Shown piece by piece: positions 35,321-47,600 of a DNA stretch of 64,000 bases; the first letter of the stretch is position 1, and the number at the start of each line of letters is the position of its first letter. A program made the translations under genes and the position numbers. The notes under the pieces were generated by a model that was not told where the DNA came from, made no database searches, and saw nothing but the letters and a program-made list of their open reading frames with translations. This DNA comes from Pieris napi (Eukaryota > Arthropoda > Insecta > Lepidoptera > Pieridae), in NCBI RefSeq assembly GCF_905475465.1, contig NC_062251.1, positions 10,514,047 to 10,578,046 on the forward strand. Reading direction: 5' to 3'.

Positions 35321-35801
35321 CACAACGTTTGAGCTTTAGCATCCTTTGCTTCCCAGGCAGCTTTTTGACCAGCTTCCTCTGGTTTTAAAATTGTTCCTTC
35401 GACTATGTCCAGCCAACCATAACCTCGCAAGAGTACGGTTGTTTGAAATTTCCAGATGTTCCAGTTTCTGGAGCCTTCCAGCTTAATAACACTGCTGTTG
35501 TTGCTTCCCTCCATCTTGCCTTCCTGCCTTGACCTGCTAGGGCAAGTATTCTTCCTTCTCGACGGGTACGCGTGTCGCGTTGTTAGGTACACTTAACCTT
35601 ACTTTTCTTCACGCCGATATTTTAACGCCGATATTAACATTTGGCGCATATTATTAAATCACAGTTACGGTTTCGTGTCTAGGCGCACCTGGGCCCATAA
35701 CCTGAAGTGATTTAATAATAAAAGATATATTTCTTAAACAAGATGTTTATTTTACCGGACTCATTATTCAATAGTCAATGACAAAAGTAGTGTTGCCAAC
35801 A
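35320..35801 (-). pseudogene. Copia Gag N-terminus, primer site and short LTR, copy 2
   Basis: Gag 35,514-35,320, primer site 35,707-35,689 and LTR 35,801-35,708, all as in copy 1. Confidence 0.65.
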
Positions 35802-35849
35802 TAATAATCAAACTTAGAACTAACGTTATAAATGTAGATACATTGCAGA

Positions 35850-36677
35850 TTACTTAATCTTAACAATATTGTCCAGTGTTTTACCCTGCACACCAGCTGG
35901 TATGGTCAGGACTTTCACTTCACCTCTTGTAATAGGATATTTAGCCGTAGTAGTGGCAAGAACCTTTTGATGAGCTATTAGTATTGATGGATTAATTTTT
36001 GCTCTGCGTATTATTAAAGTTGCATCTGTTATACAGACTTTGTACTTATTATCTGCATTCTGTGACATGAGGTTAAATGTTTCTCTCGATCTAACTAATT
36101 TTATAGATAATTCGACCCCGTTCATGAGGAATTTATCTTGATTGAATATATCCCCATGTAAATGCCCAATCATTTCAACATCCTTTCCATCCTTTGAAAG
36201 TTGTTGTCTTTTGTAAAAGCCCTTGTTTGCCTCATTAGTTTCATTCATTTTACCAGCTGTATCCTCGTACCACAAACCACATGTCAAATGTGATTGTTTG
36301 GCGGATGATGAATAATTTAATAGAGTTTCTATGAAAGCGCGATATGCATAAGTATTATTTGGGGGTGACACAAGTTTTTGGTTTAGGTAAACATCCAATT
36401 GGTTAAATAAAGAATGTAACCAATTATTGACTGGTGCCACTACATTAGCTGCATTAACTGCAGAACCGTCTTGATTTTTAATTTGAGCCTTGAGATGGAG
36501 TAGTGTATGCGAAAGGTCTATGTAGTCATCTCCTGTACCAGGTACTTGGAATTCGATAGGTCCATCATCACTTAATGAAGAAATTGGTTTGTAATGTTTC
36601 CAGTGTCCATATTCGATAAGTACTTGTTTGTGTGGAAGGAAGAGCAAACAGATCCAATTCAGATTTAACGCACTCAC
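35850..36677 (-). pseudogene. Polinton-like major capsid protein, copy 2 (truncated)
   Basis: The translation is identical to 14,820-15,647. The family A left terminus follows at 36,689-36,723, but this copy of the element has no right end because of the deletion at 43,478. Confidence 0.75.
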
Positions 36678-37211
36678 ATGAATGATTACACAGGCCTACA
36701 AAAAAAAATTTTTTTTTTGGTGCAGCTCCTATTGTACATATTGTCGATAAAATAGGTTATGTACAATAAATTGACATATGTAATTTTAACTCATCAGCTC
36801 TAGTTGACCCACTACCCTTATTTTATTTTTTTTCCCGCCTTGGTCGTAAATAGTGATTATTACATTCATATCGATAAAGTTTCTGTTACTAATTCAATAA
36901 TAGGATAATCAAATTTACAACATAATAACAAGCGCTCTGGTGCAGTGGTCAATCAACAATACGCCAAATGGAAAAATACGCAAGTGAATCATAACATTAA
37001 CATTTGCATTTGCATTTGATAGTTTTTGGATTAATTTTAATAATCATATCCATAGATTCAGTGAAACAGTGTCGAGTTTTTGTTCAACGTGGTGACGCGT
37101 TGTGCGTTTGCACTCCGCTATTGGTCTGGAATATATACTATTATTTTGGCTAAGTACTCAACTGTCCGATCGCCTCAGTGTAGCAGAACGCTGCCGAGAC
37201 ATCGTTATATA

Positions 37212-37490
37212 TGACGGCGCATTCCTAGCGCCATGTTAAGAAATACTGCAAATATTGGAACGAGATTTGACAGTTGTCAAGTCTGGCGGAGCGTCGTATC
37301 GATGGTCAGCGCGGCCATGTTGAATCGTGGGGAGTTTTTCGAACGTCAACGGCGAGCGCACCACGTCTGCGACGAATCGCTTTTGTTCTAAATAATCTGG
37401 TGTCTTTTTGTTACAAAACTAATTGAAAGTGCTTGTTTAAGAGATTTCCTAATGAATAGTAAATAGATTTTGAGTTTGGTGACCAACATT
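37212..37490 (+). repeat. Probable gypsy 5' LTR/leader joined to unit DNA
   Basis: Begins TGACGGCGC exactly where copy 2 leaves the unit sequence. It ends near a GTTTGGTGACC stretch (37,473-37,483), shortly before a gag-like ATG. A TG start at the junction suggests a true LTR edge, but no second LTR is present to define it. Confidence 0.45.
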
Positions 37491-37505
37491 AAAATTATTA
37501 AGACA

Positions 37506-38450
37506 TGGCTGATTCTAATAATGAAGGGCATCCGCCCATATCAGAAGTGGGATCCCATGCGCTACTGACCGTGCAAAAACAACCACCTGACTAAAATAGC
37601 GCCTTGAAGTTGTTAAGTAATATGGAAATTTTACTTACTCGGATTTTAGCGACAACGCAACCACCGGTGGCAACTGCTAACGCCCAGTATATTTCAGTGA
37701 AATTCGTAGAGTTTAATCCGGTAGACGCAGACGCGGATATAGAAGGTTGGTCTTAATTACAGAGCTTAAAGTACTGACTAAACATTTAAAGGGCGTAGAT
37801 TTCTCTAGCTCTTAGCAGTGTACTGAAAGTGCGTGCAGCTTTTTTGAACAAGTTAAATTTGTATGAGCTGACATGGGAGAATGTAAAACAAAGTTTAATG
37901 GCTAGATTTTGTAAACCAAAATTATTTCAAGACTTCTTTGATGAAATATTGCGTTTTCAAATTGGAACAAAAGAAACTGCAGCAGAGTGGCCTGCGCTTA
38001 TGGAATATGATCGAAACTATACCTAAAACCCGAATGTCAAGATTTTATAACTTCTACGTCATATCGGTCTTATGTCAGAAGGATGATTTGATATGCCGTG
38101 AGCTAAACGCATATACTGTCACTATTAATCCTCAGTTGTTTAGAATCTTAAGAGACATTTCCCTAAAGCGAAGATCGGGGGTTACTGAAATCCAAGAGAC
38201 TGATTTCAAGCGACCTAGAATTGTGGACGCAAGATTTCCTGGTAAATATCATTTTTGTGGAATCCTCGGACACCGGCAAGCGTCTTCGAGAAGATTCTTC
38301 TTGGATGACTAAACAGCATGATCCGTCAACTGCAACACGTGCCCCCGAGAAAACTTCTACCGTAACCTGTTATATATGCGGTCAAGTTGGACACATAGCA
38401 ACAATTTGTAAAGAAAAGGAAAAAGGTGGTGGATCTACTGCAAGGTAATA
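37506..38450 (+). pseudogene. Gypsy Gag relic with zinc knuckle
   Basis: ATG 37,506 gives about 29 codons before TAA. Frames then change repeatedly: 37,829-38,026 has a capsid-like ELTWENVKQSLMARF and a DEILRF.IGTKE block, and 38,221-38,448 ends with a CX2CX4HX4C knuckle (CYICGQVGHIATIC, 38,368-38,408). Order and spacing are normal for Ty3/gypsy Gag. The knuckle lies directly upstream of the protease, as expected. Confidence 0.65.
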
Positions 38451-38502
38451 GGTCAATATCTGGAACAGTGGCTGTCGAGGGGCACCTTGAGGATGTCATC
38501 TG

Positions 38503-38847
38503 GTGAGTCAGTCTCCTTTCTTTTTGTTTGATAGCGGATCGTCTTGCTCGTTGATAAAAGAGAGCTATTATACTAAGTTCCCAAGTACTGTGCGCAATGA
38601 TCTTGTGTATCTTGCGGGCATTGGTGGTAATGAAATAAAATCTACGTCACAGATTTCGAGAGAGGTTAATTTTAAAAATTTTATAAAACTCTTGACATTT
38701 AATGTAGTACCAGACTCATGTCTTACGGACCCTGTTATAATAGGTAGGGACATTTTAGAAAACGGTGTGAGCGTCAAAATTAATAATGATAATTTGAAGT
38801 TAATGTTTGTGAGGCGATTGTTACCCAGCCATACTTTACTCGGATAG
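38503..38847 (+). pseudogene. Gypsy aspartic protease
   Basis: 114 codons with the catalytic LFDSGSSCSLI motif near residue 9 and a PVIIGRDIL motif near residue 80, the paired landmarks of retropepsins. The frame ends at 38,847 and the reverse transcriptase that should follow is absent. Confidence 0.7.
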
Positions 38848-38963
38848 ATACAGATTTGGCAGCTGATGATAGAGATGCCCTTATTAGACTATTGGACAAA
38901 TATGCTAGCAGTTTCGTATAGTGTTCCCCGTAAACGCGTGAACACAGGAGAGTTAGAAATTGA

Positions 38964-39644
38964 TTGATAGGGGTCTACCCCATAAAAGTGTTCAACGACG
39001 CCCATATCCGTAATACCATTATACAGATGCTTACCTCCGAACCAGTTCTGATGATCTTTAACCCGGACTTACCCGTTGAATTGCATTGCGACGCTAGCTC
39101 GGAGGGATATGGGGCGATCTTAATACAGAAAAAGAAAGACCTGCCCCATGTTGTAGAATACTTTAGCCGACGAACCTCTGAAGTAGAGTCCCGCTACCAC
39201 TCATACGAACTGGAAACGCTGGCAGTCGTACGAGCGGTAGAACACTTCCGGCATTATTTATACGGCCGACGTTTCAAGGTTTTCACGGACTGTAACTCAT
39301 TAAAAGCATCGAAATCTAAAACTGACCTAACCCCACGTGTTCATCGCTGGTGGGCATTTTTACAAGCCTACGATTTCGATATCATATATCGCGAAGGTAG
39401 TGGCATGGAACACGCGGATTACCTTTCTAGAAATCCCCTGCCGGACCCCAATAGCTTAATTTCCGAGTCACAAGTCTCTTCAAAACCTACAATTCAGATA
39501 GTAAATTTTGTAGAATTACATCAGGGTTGGCTTTCTGTAGAACAGAAACGTGATGCAGAGGTCCAAGACTTGATAACGATTTTCCTGAAACGGTTGGTCA
39601 GACATATGACGTTAGGAATGGCATTCTTTATAGGAAGGTTGTAA
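38964..39644 (+). pseudogene. Gypsy RNase H region (reverse transcriptase deleted)
   Basis: 226 codons. Residues about 10-50 are the RT-RNase H connection (LTSEPVLMIFNP...LHCDASSEGYGAIL). Then come YFSRR.SEVESRYHSYELETLAVV, RRFKVFTDCNSL (second acidic residue) and the HADYLSR C-terminal motif. The integrase linker starts but breaks off at 39,644. The RT palm (YxDD) is missing between 38,850 and 38,960, so the element has an internal deletion and is cut off at its 3' end. Confidence 0.8.
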
Positions 39645-39679
39645 GAAACAAGATTATATCATGGCTGCTTTGATTATAT

Positions 39680-40797
39680 CAAATTGTTGTGCTAGCTGTC
39701 ATACTGAGCTACCAAAGAAGGATTTTTTATGCTGTCATATCTGCAAGTTAAAATACGACCTAGTATGTGCTAATGTCTCCCGCAAGCGCTTTGTTTAGAT
39801 GGTCGCAAGACAAAAGGCGTCATTTAGATGTCCCGAATGCTCTAGGAAACCGACTAATGTTAGCAATGCAAAGACGTCATTGCTGACTTGTGAAAATTCC
39901 GATGGAAGCCCTCTTAGTATGAGCTCACAAGAAGCAAGTCCGGAGAGTGAACCTCCGTGCTCTGATAAAGTAACGCAGCGAATTAAGCCGTCACACGGAC
40001 CCCCTTCACAACTACCAGAACGAGAACTAGAATCATATGTCACTGAAGATAAATTGCGAGATATCTTACAACAGGAATTATCTTCAGTCCTCACTGTGAC
40101 AATTAAGCGATTGGTGACATCGGAACTTAATAATCTCACTGAAAAGGTTACTGGATTCCAGGACACAATCTGCTTCCTGAGCCGACAATATGAGGATATA
40201 AAGTCTTCTCTTGAGGAGAAGGACATCGCAATAGTGAATTTAAAAAAAGATAATGAGAGGTTAAAGTCTAATGTGGCTGACCTAACGAACCGGCTAACTT
40301 CTGTTGAACTACATGCCCGGGAGAATAATATATTGATTAATGGGATCCCTGAGAATAGGTCAGAAAATTTATTTGAAACTGTCCTTCGTATAGCCAAGAC
40401 TGTGGACTGTCCCCTCACTCAAGTTGATATTCAGCACGTAACAAGGGTTGCTAAAATAACTAATAGCAGTGATAGGCCTCGGTCCGTGGTGGCTAAGTTA
40501 TGTAGCCCGCGTACACGTGACTTTGTTCTGGCTGCTGTGAGCAAATTTAATAGGAAGAATCCACAAGATAAATTGAACTCTCATCATCTTGGTATTGGAG
40601 GAACTAAGAAACCTATTTTTGTATCTGAACATCTAACATCAGTTAACAATGCTCTTTACGCGGCCACACGCTTGAAAGCAAAAGAGAAGCAGTATAAATT
40701 TGTATGGGTTCGCAACGGACGAGTTTTTACAAGAAAGAACGAAAACTGCCAAGCCTTGCTTATTAAGAATAACGAAACCTTAAATCTTTTAACATAG
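39680..40797 (+). pseudogene. LINE B ORF1, copy 2 (5' end replaced by gypsy)
   Basis: Resumes at the fourth codon of ORF1, so the ORF1 ATG and the 5' UTR immediately before it are lost. It keeps the TAG before the ATG at 39,799. The 332-residue downstream frame is identical to copy 1. Confidence 0.75.
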
Positions 40798-40866
40798 TAT
40801 AGTATAGTATATTAGATTGTAAGCTTTTTGTATCTTTAGCCTAGTAACACACAGATTTTTTTTACA

Positions 40867-43480
40867 ATGCTTGAAATTTATTATCAAAACGTACAAGGGT
40901 TGAGAACTAAAACGGCAAGCTTTCTCAAATATTTGTCAACTTCTAATTATAGGATCATCGCTCTTACTGAAACTTGGCTGAAATCTGGTATTTCAAACAT
41001 GGAATTATTTGACAATAGATACACTGTTTATCGTAGAGATCGTTCAAGTTCTACCAATACCAAATCGGATGGTGGAGGTGTCATATTGGGAGTCTCCAAA
41101 GAAATTTCTTCTTTCAGAGTTGAGGCATGGGAATCGGATGTGGAGGACTTATGGGTCACCTTACATATAAATATTAATAAAATAATAAAGAAACTTTCGA
41201 TATGTGTAGTATACCTACCTCCTCCTGTAAAGATTGGGACTTTGACACATTTTTAGACAGCGTTGACAGAGCTTTAAACTTAAGCGATGACGTCATTATT
41301 CTAGGTGATTTCAATCTAGGGTTCATTGATTGGAGATCGCTAAATAATGAAGTTTTTATGACACCTTGTAATTATAACAATACACTTGGCTTTGCCTTGA
41401 TTGATTTTATGTCTATGAATAGCCTAAAGCAATTTAATAGTATAGGTAATAGCGATGATCGTTTCTTGGATTTAGTATTAAGTAATATGTCTAGTATTAA
41501 TGTATCAGCCCCCTCCGACTCGTTAAGTAAAATATACGCGAATCATCCTAGTTTATTGTTAAGAATTGAATATTCTAAAATATCTTTTTTGCGAACGAGA
41601 GGTAACACTAAACTAAATTTTTATAAAGCTGACTATGTGTCTATAATAGGGGATCTGAAAACCATTGATTGGAATGATAGCCTACGCGCTCATGATGATG
41701 TTAATGATATGGTATCTAAGTTCTACAAAATTCTTAACACCACTATAAGCAAATTTGTACCTAATACGACCATCACGAAATCTAAGTATCCGGTATGGTT
41801 CAGTTCTTCCTTAATAAAATTACTTGCTGAAAAAGAAAAAACACGTAAGAGGTATCGAATATACAAGAATCCTCGAGACGAAATAGAGTATCACATTATT
41901 AGAAAACGTTGTCACAAACTTTATGATGATTGCTACACTAAATATAAGCGAAATATTGAGGCAAGTATTACTAATAATCCTAAATGTTTTTGGAGTTTTA
42001 TTAAAAATAGGAAAGGTGGTCACTCATCGCTTCCCTCTTGCATGAAAATGGACAATGTTACAGCCCAGTCATCACCTGATATTGCTAATCTTTTCTCATA
42101 TCAATTTTCATCTGTATATACTTGTGATGAATCACTTGTTGGCAGTTCCACTCCAGACGACATTGGCAATGTTGACGGCCTAATGTCCCTTAGCTTTAGA
42201 GAGGATGAAATATTTAAGAAAATAAAAGGTCTTGATACTAACAAAGGAGCTGGGCCAGACTCGATTCCTCCTATCTTTGTAAAACGATGTAGATTTGTGT
42301 TATCTTTGCCCCTAACTATTATTTATAATAGATCTCTTAAAGATGGTGTTTTTCCTGAAGTATGGAAAAGGTCTCGTGTTGTACCTGTGTATAAAAAGGG
42401 AGATATCACCGACGTAAAAAATTACCGTCCTGTTTGTATTTTATCTTGTTTTTCCAAGCTCTTTGAGTCTGTCCTGTATCCCGTAATCTCCAAATGTTTA
42501 GACGGCTGTATCATTGATGAGCAACATGGTTTCAGAAAAGGCCGTTCAATTCAAACGAACCTCATGTCTTTTGTTACTGAAACATGTCGGGAATTAGATC
42601 GTGGGCGCCAGATTGATGCCATATATACTGACTTTAGCAATGCCTTTGACAAAGTCAGTCACGCGTTACTGATTCAGAAGCTTCGTGGTTATGGAATGGG
42701 AGGGAATTTGCTAAACTGGTTTAGGTCCTATCTTCGTAACAGGCCTCAGTCAGTAGTTGTTGGAGGCGCTGAGTCTACTCCCTATATTGCGCGATCTGGT
42801 GTACCGCAAGGATCTCATTTGGGACCGTTGCTATTCTTACTATTTGTAAACGACGTTAAAAATCATATAAAGCACTGTAAAGCGTCTCTCTTCGCTGATG
42901 ATTTAAAAATTTATAAAGTTATTAACACTGTCTGTGATGCTGCTCTAGTTCAAAGTGACCTTAATGGTATACAACATTGGTGCTTTTTAAATGGTATGAT
43001 CCTCAATATAAATAAGTGCTTTCATATTAAATACACAAGAAAAAAAAACCACTTGTTACTGTGTATAAGCTTGACGGCGCACCATTGAAGGAGGTTCAGG
43101 AGATTCGTGACTTGGGTGTTATTATTGACAAAAAATTAACGTTTACATCGCAGGTCAATAAAGTAGTCACCACATCCGCACGAATGCTTGGATTTCTTAA
43201 ACGGAATGCAGATTGTTTTGGTTGTACGACTAAAACAATTTTGTACAACGCTCTGGTGCGCAGTCATGTTGAGTTTGGTAGTATTATATGGAATCCACTA
43301 TATGCGATCCATTCGCAACGCGTTGAAAGCATTCAAAGATCTTTTACGCGACACCTAGCATTCATAAGCAGAGGATTTTCACATAGACAACCGTACCATC
43401 AGCGACTTAATAAATTTAAGATGTTATCTCTTAACAATCGGAGAACTCTAGCCGGTGTTACATTCTTGTATAAATTGCTC
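40867..43480 (+). pseudogene. LINE B ORF2, copy 2 (extra frameshift, 3' truncated)
   Basis: The endonuclease frame (40,867-41,256) is broken by loss of one T in a T run (near 41,250), a copy-specific change. The second frame (41,202-43,088) carries the rest of the endonuclease and the reverse transcriptase with FADD. The shared A9 frameshift follows, and a last frame (43,061 onward) lacks the copy 1 TAA. One Pro to Thr change was noticed (near 41,970). Sequence ends at the deletion junction. Confidence 0.85.
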
Positions 43481-43585
43481 ATTCCGATCGAGATGGCATG
43501 GTCCAGCATTAAGCAGTACGTTGGTAGTAAAAATATCAAGTGGAATAGAAATAAAGCCATTGAACTAGTGAGAAAGTTAATTTAA
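43061..43585 (+). other. Chimeric open frame: LINE RT C-terminus fused to family B transposase tail
   Basis: 174 codons remain open across the deletion junction at 43,478-43,481. Residues 1-140 are LINE B ORF2 and residues 141-174 are the PIEMAWSSIKQYVG tail of the IS630-like family. The fusion is a by-product of the deletion; nothing indicates that it is expressed. Confidence 0.7.
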
Positions 43586-43765
43586 TGGGAGCACAAGAGT
43601 GGGAGGCTTTGTGTAATAAAGTGAAAGCCGTAGAATAGGAAAACTCAAAAAGCGATCACGTTATTGACACGTTTTACGGAACAGTTTATTATTATATTAA
43701 GTTAAAACTCTTAATGTCTTAAGCCTTGTATCTTCCTTGTTTTTTTTATAGCTGCTAGTTTAGTG

Positions 43766-45269
43766 TTAACACGTTAAACGCCAATAGAAAAAAACAAAAA
43801 TCGTAAAAAAACTTTTTTTGCTGTAATTTGTTTATTATGATAATATATGTATAGAAAATGAGTTTTATTAAATTCTGCCCATGGGTTACATAGTTACAGC
43901 CAAATATATAACTGAGGTCACCGGTGCACAAATACAGAAAAGACATTTTCCGTTACCCTGCGCCGTGCCGCCCACCCCGCCGGCCACCCGCTATTCACTT
44001 CGACAGTGTTAGTACGCTCGCGCTTGCGACGATTGCCTCTGCTTTGCTCTTTCTATTAGTTTCCTACTAAATTTGTTTTCGCTACATAACGAACTTAACT
44101 TAGGTTGCGTTAATAATGTACGAGATCCTTAGGTATTGGCTTAGCTATGGAGGAATTAAAATTTACACAGAATGAAATGCAACAAATCAACGCCTTAGCA
44201 TATTATTTTACAACAACCCTTTGAGAAACAATGATTGCCACTCAGAATCAGATAGCGAACAGATGCTAATACCGAAAATAAAAAGACGTTAGGTTATACT
44301 TACTTGCAACTGACAACTGGTATACAAGCTTAGAACTAGGTTATTGGAGAAACAAACCCATTTAATTGGCACTTTGCGAAAAAACAAGAGGGTAAGGCTG
44401 TTCTAGAATTCAGAACTGTAGAAAGGTAAAATAATGGCTGTGGAGAATGAAGACGGAGTAACGGTGTTTAAAATGGAAGGATAAGAGGGACGTGCTTTTG
44501 CTTTCGACAAATTTGCTGTGGTAGAGTAAAAAGGCAAACAGATTCGGAAGCCGAAGATCATATTGGATCATAATAAATCCGAAGGGTCTGTAGATATGAG
44601 TGACCAAATAGGTGCCTATTCTTCGGCATTTCAGAGAACCGTAAAATGGGCGGTTTAAAAAAAATCGTAATCATCGTAAAATGACCGTAAAACGGTTTGG
44701 GCTTAGGTTGACATAATTATGAACCCTGTATGCATGTTTTGTTATTGCTTTTCTTTCTGACATCTTTTCTCATCAAGTTTTACTGTATTATTTGACAAAA
44801 TTAAGGCTAAATATTAATATTTCTAAGGGTTGGGTTGTTGTAAGGCGTGCACTTGTGGATTTTCCGAACTTTTTTACACTTTGCAATTTCCTAGTTTTTC
44901 TAGATACATTTTATTTTTCAGTAACATTGGTACACAACACAACACACCATACTTTCTGCTAATTTTTTGTTTCAAAATAAAGACTGAATTGAGTTAAATA
45001 TCCAACATTTTTGGAACGAAGTTTTATTTTTGCGTCTTTTTTAAAATCTTTCGATTTTTTCAATGTATAGTACATTAGTCCCAATGCGAAGTATTGCTCT
45101 ACGGCGCCGTGCCGGTCACATAGTACTTTAAAATCAACAGTGGGTATGGCAGACGGCGAGAAAAAACGGTTTGAATATGTCTTTAGCTTGAGGCCACCGG
45201 TGACCCCCATGGCGCTATGATAGAGGAATGATGAGGTCACCGGTGCCCCCATGGCGTTCAACGTGTTAA
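43766..45269 (+). mobile_element. piggyBac-like element, copy 3
   Basis: TTAA at 43,766-43,769 and 45,266-45,269. It carries three single-base indels relative to copies 1 and 2, so it is the most diverged copy. Confidence 0.85.
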
Positions 45270-45700
45270 ATTTTGTGCTGTCATGTTTGTCTTGTTTTAC
45301 TTTGTATTGCCTCTTCCCCTCCGGCGCCGTACAGTTTGGACGTGTTTTTAGTGAATGTGCAGTTTAAATAATATTTATTTTCATAATTTAAATAAATTTG
45401 GTATCAAAAATTATATTACGCTACCCGGCACGCATGAAGCGCGAGAAGCGTTAGATTCTCTGTGTGTCTCCATTAAATTCTGTGATCCTGGTACCGTGCC
45501 TCTATCAGACAACCGCAGGCCCCTCCACCGGTGCGTTGGCCCCTCCCATTTTACGTTGCCCTGTCCCTCTGTGCGCATACGCAAATCATCTTACGCAATA
45601 CTGGAAGGGCGGTCGCCAATCAGGACAAGGACACCTGTTGCTAAGACTTCTATCTGTTTCAACGGTTATTGAACCTTAGTTTTGAGAAACGCAGTACAAA

Positions 45701-45833
45701 ATGAAAAAATCTTCTCCGACACAAGGAAATGTTCAGTTGGAGCGCGATGCAGGTGATAGCTCAACACAGGAGAGCGATTACGTCAATACTAAATCGCGGC
45801 AAAAGCGAAGAGCTGCGCGAGACGAGAAGGACG
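45701..45833 (+). pseudogene. LINE A ORF1 fragment, copy 3 (array end)
   Basis: The first 44 codons of ORF1. Unrelated AT-rich DNA begins at 45,834 with GTAAATAC, so the end of the array resembles a splice donor by chance or by origin. Confidence 0.8.
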
Positions 45834-46790
45834 TAAATACAATTAATTAACGTTTAAGAATAATCAAAATAGAAATTAACTTAATCTCGTTTTGATAGAT
45901 TTTAGGTAAAATTTGATGAATGCTGAGTATATGCCTTTTCAGTAGCACATTGCAGTATTTTTGTTGTCTTTTTAATTGTATGTAGTCTTGTGCTGCTGAA
46001 TAAATTTATTTTACTTTTAAATTATAGTGTTCCATTCAAACTTGAGTTTTTGTAAAATTAACTGGTTTTATCATCCTTTAGATGTTTTACAAAGAAACAT
46101 CAATGCATCGAGTATATCAATACAACTTCAAATAATCGGTTTCAATGTATCAATGGATAAAAAATCGACTATGATTGATTTTCAATTATAAAAATAATCG
46201 ATTATTTTAAATATAAAAATCGCGTAAAAAAATCGATTTTTACTTTTTAAAAAATCGATTAAAATCGATTTTTTTAATAATCGATTATTTTTTCACATCC
46301 CTAGTCTCACGTGTATCAGAATAAAATTGCTATTTAATTGTTACTCGACTTTTAAACCTATTCCAGGCTACATTCCAACGAAAACATACAACTATAATTA
46401 TTGTTGGTTGCAAATATAGTTAGTTTGGTACTCTTTAATCTTTACAATTGTTAGTAAAACACAATAGGTAGATAGCGCTACATCATAACTTAACGAAAAA
46501 TTATTATTATTATTCATTATCTATTTTGTTTTTATCAATGTTCATTTAGATTTGTTTGTTAGTCTGTGGAAAAGACATTGACATATGTCATTTTTATTTT
46601 TTTAATTTGATTATGAAGTGTTTGTTACGAGTACATTTTTAATTGATTATAAAAGAAATAGGATAAAAGTGATTTTTAACTGAAATAGCATTTGCAACAC
46701 ATTTGAGTGTAACTCCCTTATAAAACAACATTTTTGTTTGTTTAAATTGTAATTTATACAAAGAAACAAAAATGTCTGAAAGTGACGCCA
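45834..46790. other. Single-copy AT-rich DNA with AATCGATT-rich element end
   Basis: No gene. From 46,190 to 46,304 it is dominated by ATCGAT-centred palindromes and ends in TTCACATCCCTAG. Read on the minus strand this is a CTAGGGATGTGAAAA terminus of the sort seen on hAT-type non-autonomous elements. A related block occurs at 53,040-53,130 in the same orientation. Confidence 0.45.
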
Positions 46791-46797
46791 CCAGACT

Positions 46798-47262
46798 TTG
46801 TTTCGTGTTCAAGCTAATGCCGGCCAAGATGCAAAATCTAATATTCTTTGTGTTGTTTGGTTGGTTGTAATGACAAGTAATGGAAAAATGTTTGCTTTGC
46901 CAGAAGAATTACAGTCGATAAATCAGCATAAAGAAATTGCTAAAACTGCCGCATATGTAAAAGTTAAAAATAGCTTAAAAAAACGATATCAAGTAAGAAG
47001 AGTTTGGTTAGGTAAAGTCATGTCATGTATGACAATTTGAAAATCAATATCGCGAAGAAATCTATTCAGAAAAGCCGAAGACAATTGAAAACATTAAACA
47101 GACAGATACTATTAAAAACATATTAAATGAACTAATGGAAAATAAGCAACAAAACCTAAAAAATATTGCTGAGAAATTTGTGCACGAAAAATTCATAAGC
47201 ACAAATTCTAATGCTATGCAATGGATGAATATGTTTGAAAATGAATGCATTCGTTTTGACTA
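46798..47262 (+). pseudogene. Unrecognised relic, possibly retrotransposon Gag
   Basis: An 80-codon frame (46,798-47,040) is followed, after a shift, by about 70 codons ending at TAG 47,260-47,262 with WMNMFENECIRFD. The W..F..EC pattern is common in Gag proteins of some insect LTR elements, but no protease or RT follows. I do not recognise the first half. Confidence 0.3.
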
Positions 47263-47600
47263 GTTATGATGATTTCGGGCTGCGCTTGAAATCTACGATT
47301 ACGACGTAGAAACCACAACACTATCTGTAAGTCAATATTTAAATATTTATGCCATAATTTTAAAGCTTACTCTTGGATTAAAATAGACTAAATATACCTG
47401 CCAAGAACCCACTTTCAGAGAAGTTTTTTCAATTATTACTGTACCATTAAAAATGAATGAAGCGCCTGTGGGTCTACACCATAGTACAAATTTTAAATTC
47501 CTTATAAACTAAAGAGTTAATACAAGAGAAAATAAAAACATTTTCCTTATGTAATTAGATCTGTTATATTAATTTGTTCTAAATATATTTATCTTTTTAG
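47263..47600. other. AT-rich spacer, no gene seen
   Basis: A GTAAGT-type donor-like site occurs at 47,328. Otherwise nothing recognised. Confidence 0.3.

Larger units (their letters stand above)
21031..43480 (+). repeat. Tandem duplicon, copy 2, with gypsy replacement and 3' truncation
   Basis: Colinear with 1-16,181 at an offset of 21,030 up to 37,211. It then carries foreign DNA (37,212-39,679) in place of 16,182-16,257. It resumes at 39,680 (equivalent to 16,258) and runs to 43,480 (equivalent to 20,059/20,060). The last 970 bp of the unit are missing because of the deletion junction with copy 3. Confidence 0.96.
43478..45833 (+). repeat. Tandem duplicon, copy 3 (partial)
   Basis: Matches unit positions 8,718-11,072 (offset 34,760). 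It differs by about five changes in 2.35 kb: one lost base near 44,216, one extra T near 44,468, one extra T near 44,966, and substitutions near 45,450 and 45,666. That is more than copies 1 and 2 differ from each other. It ends abruptly within LINE A ORF1, after which unrelated DNA begins. Confidence 0.95.

Noticed and set aside
1..45833. A functional complete virus or autonomous transposon
   Set aside because: Each element lacks at least one essential part: no polymerase, ATPase or protease for the Polinton-like cluster, no catalytic core for piggyBac, frameshifts in both LINEs, and RT missing from the gypsy and copia elements.
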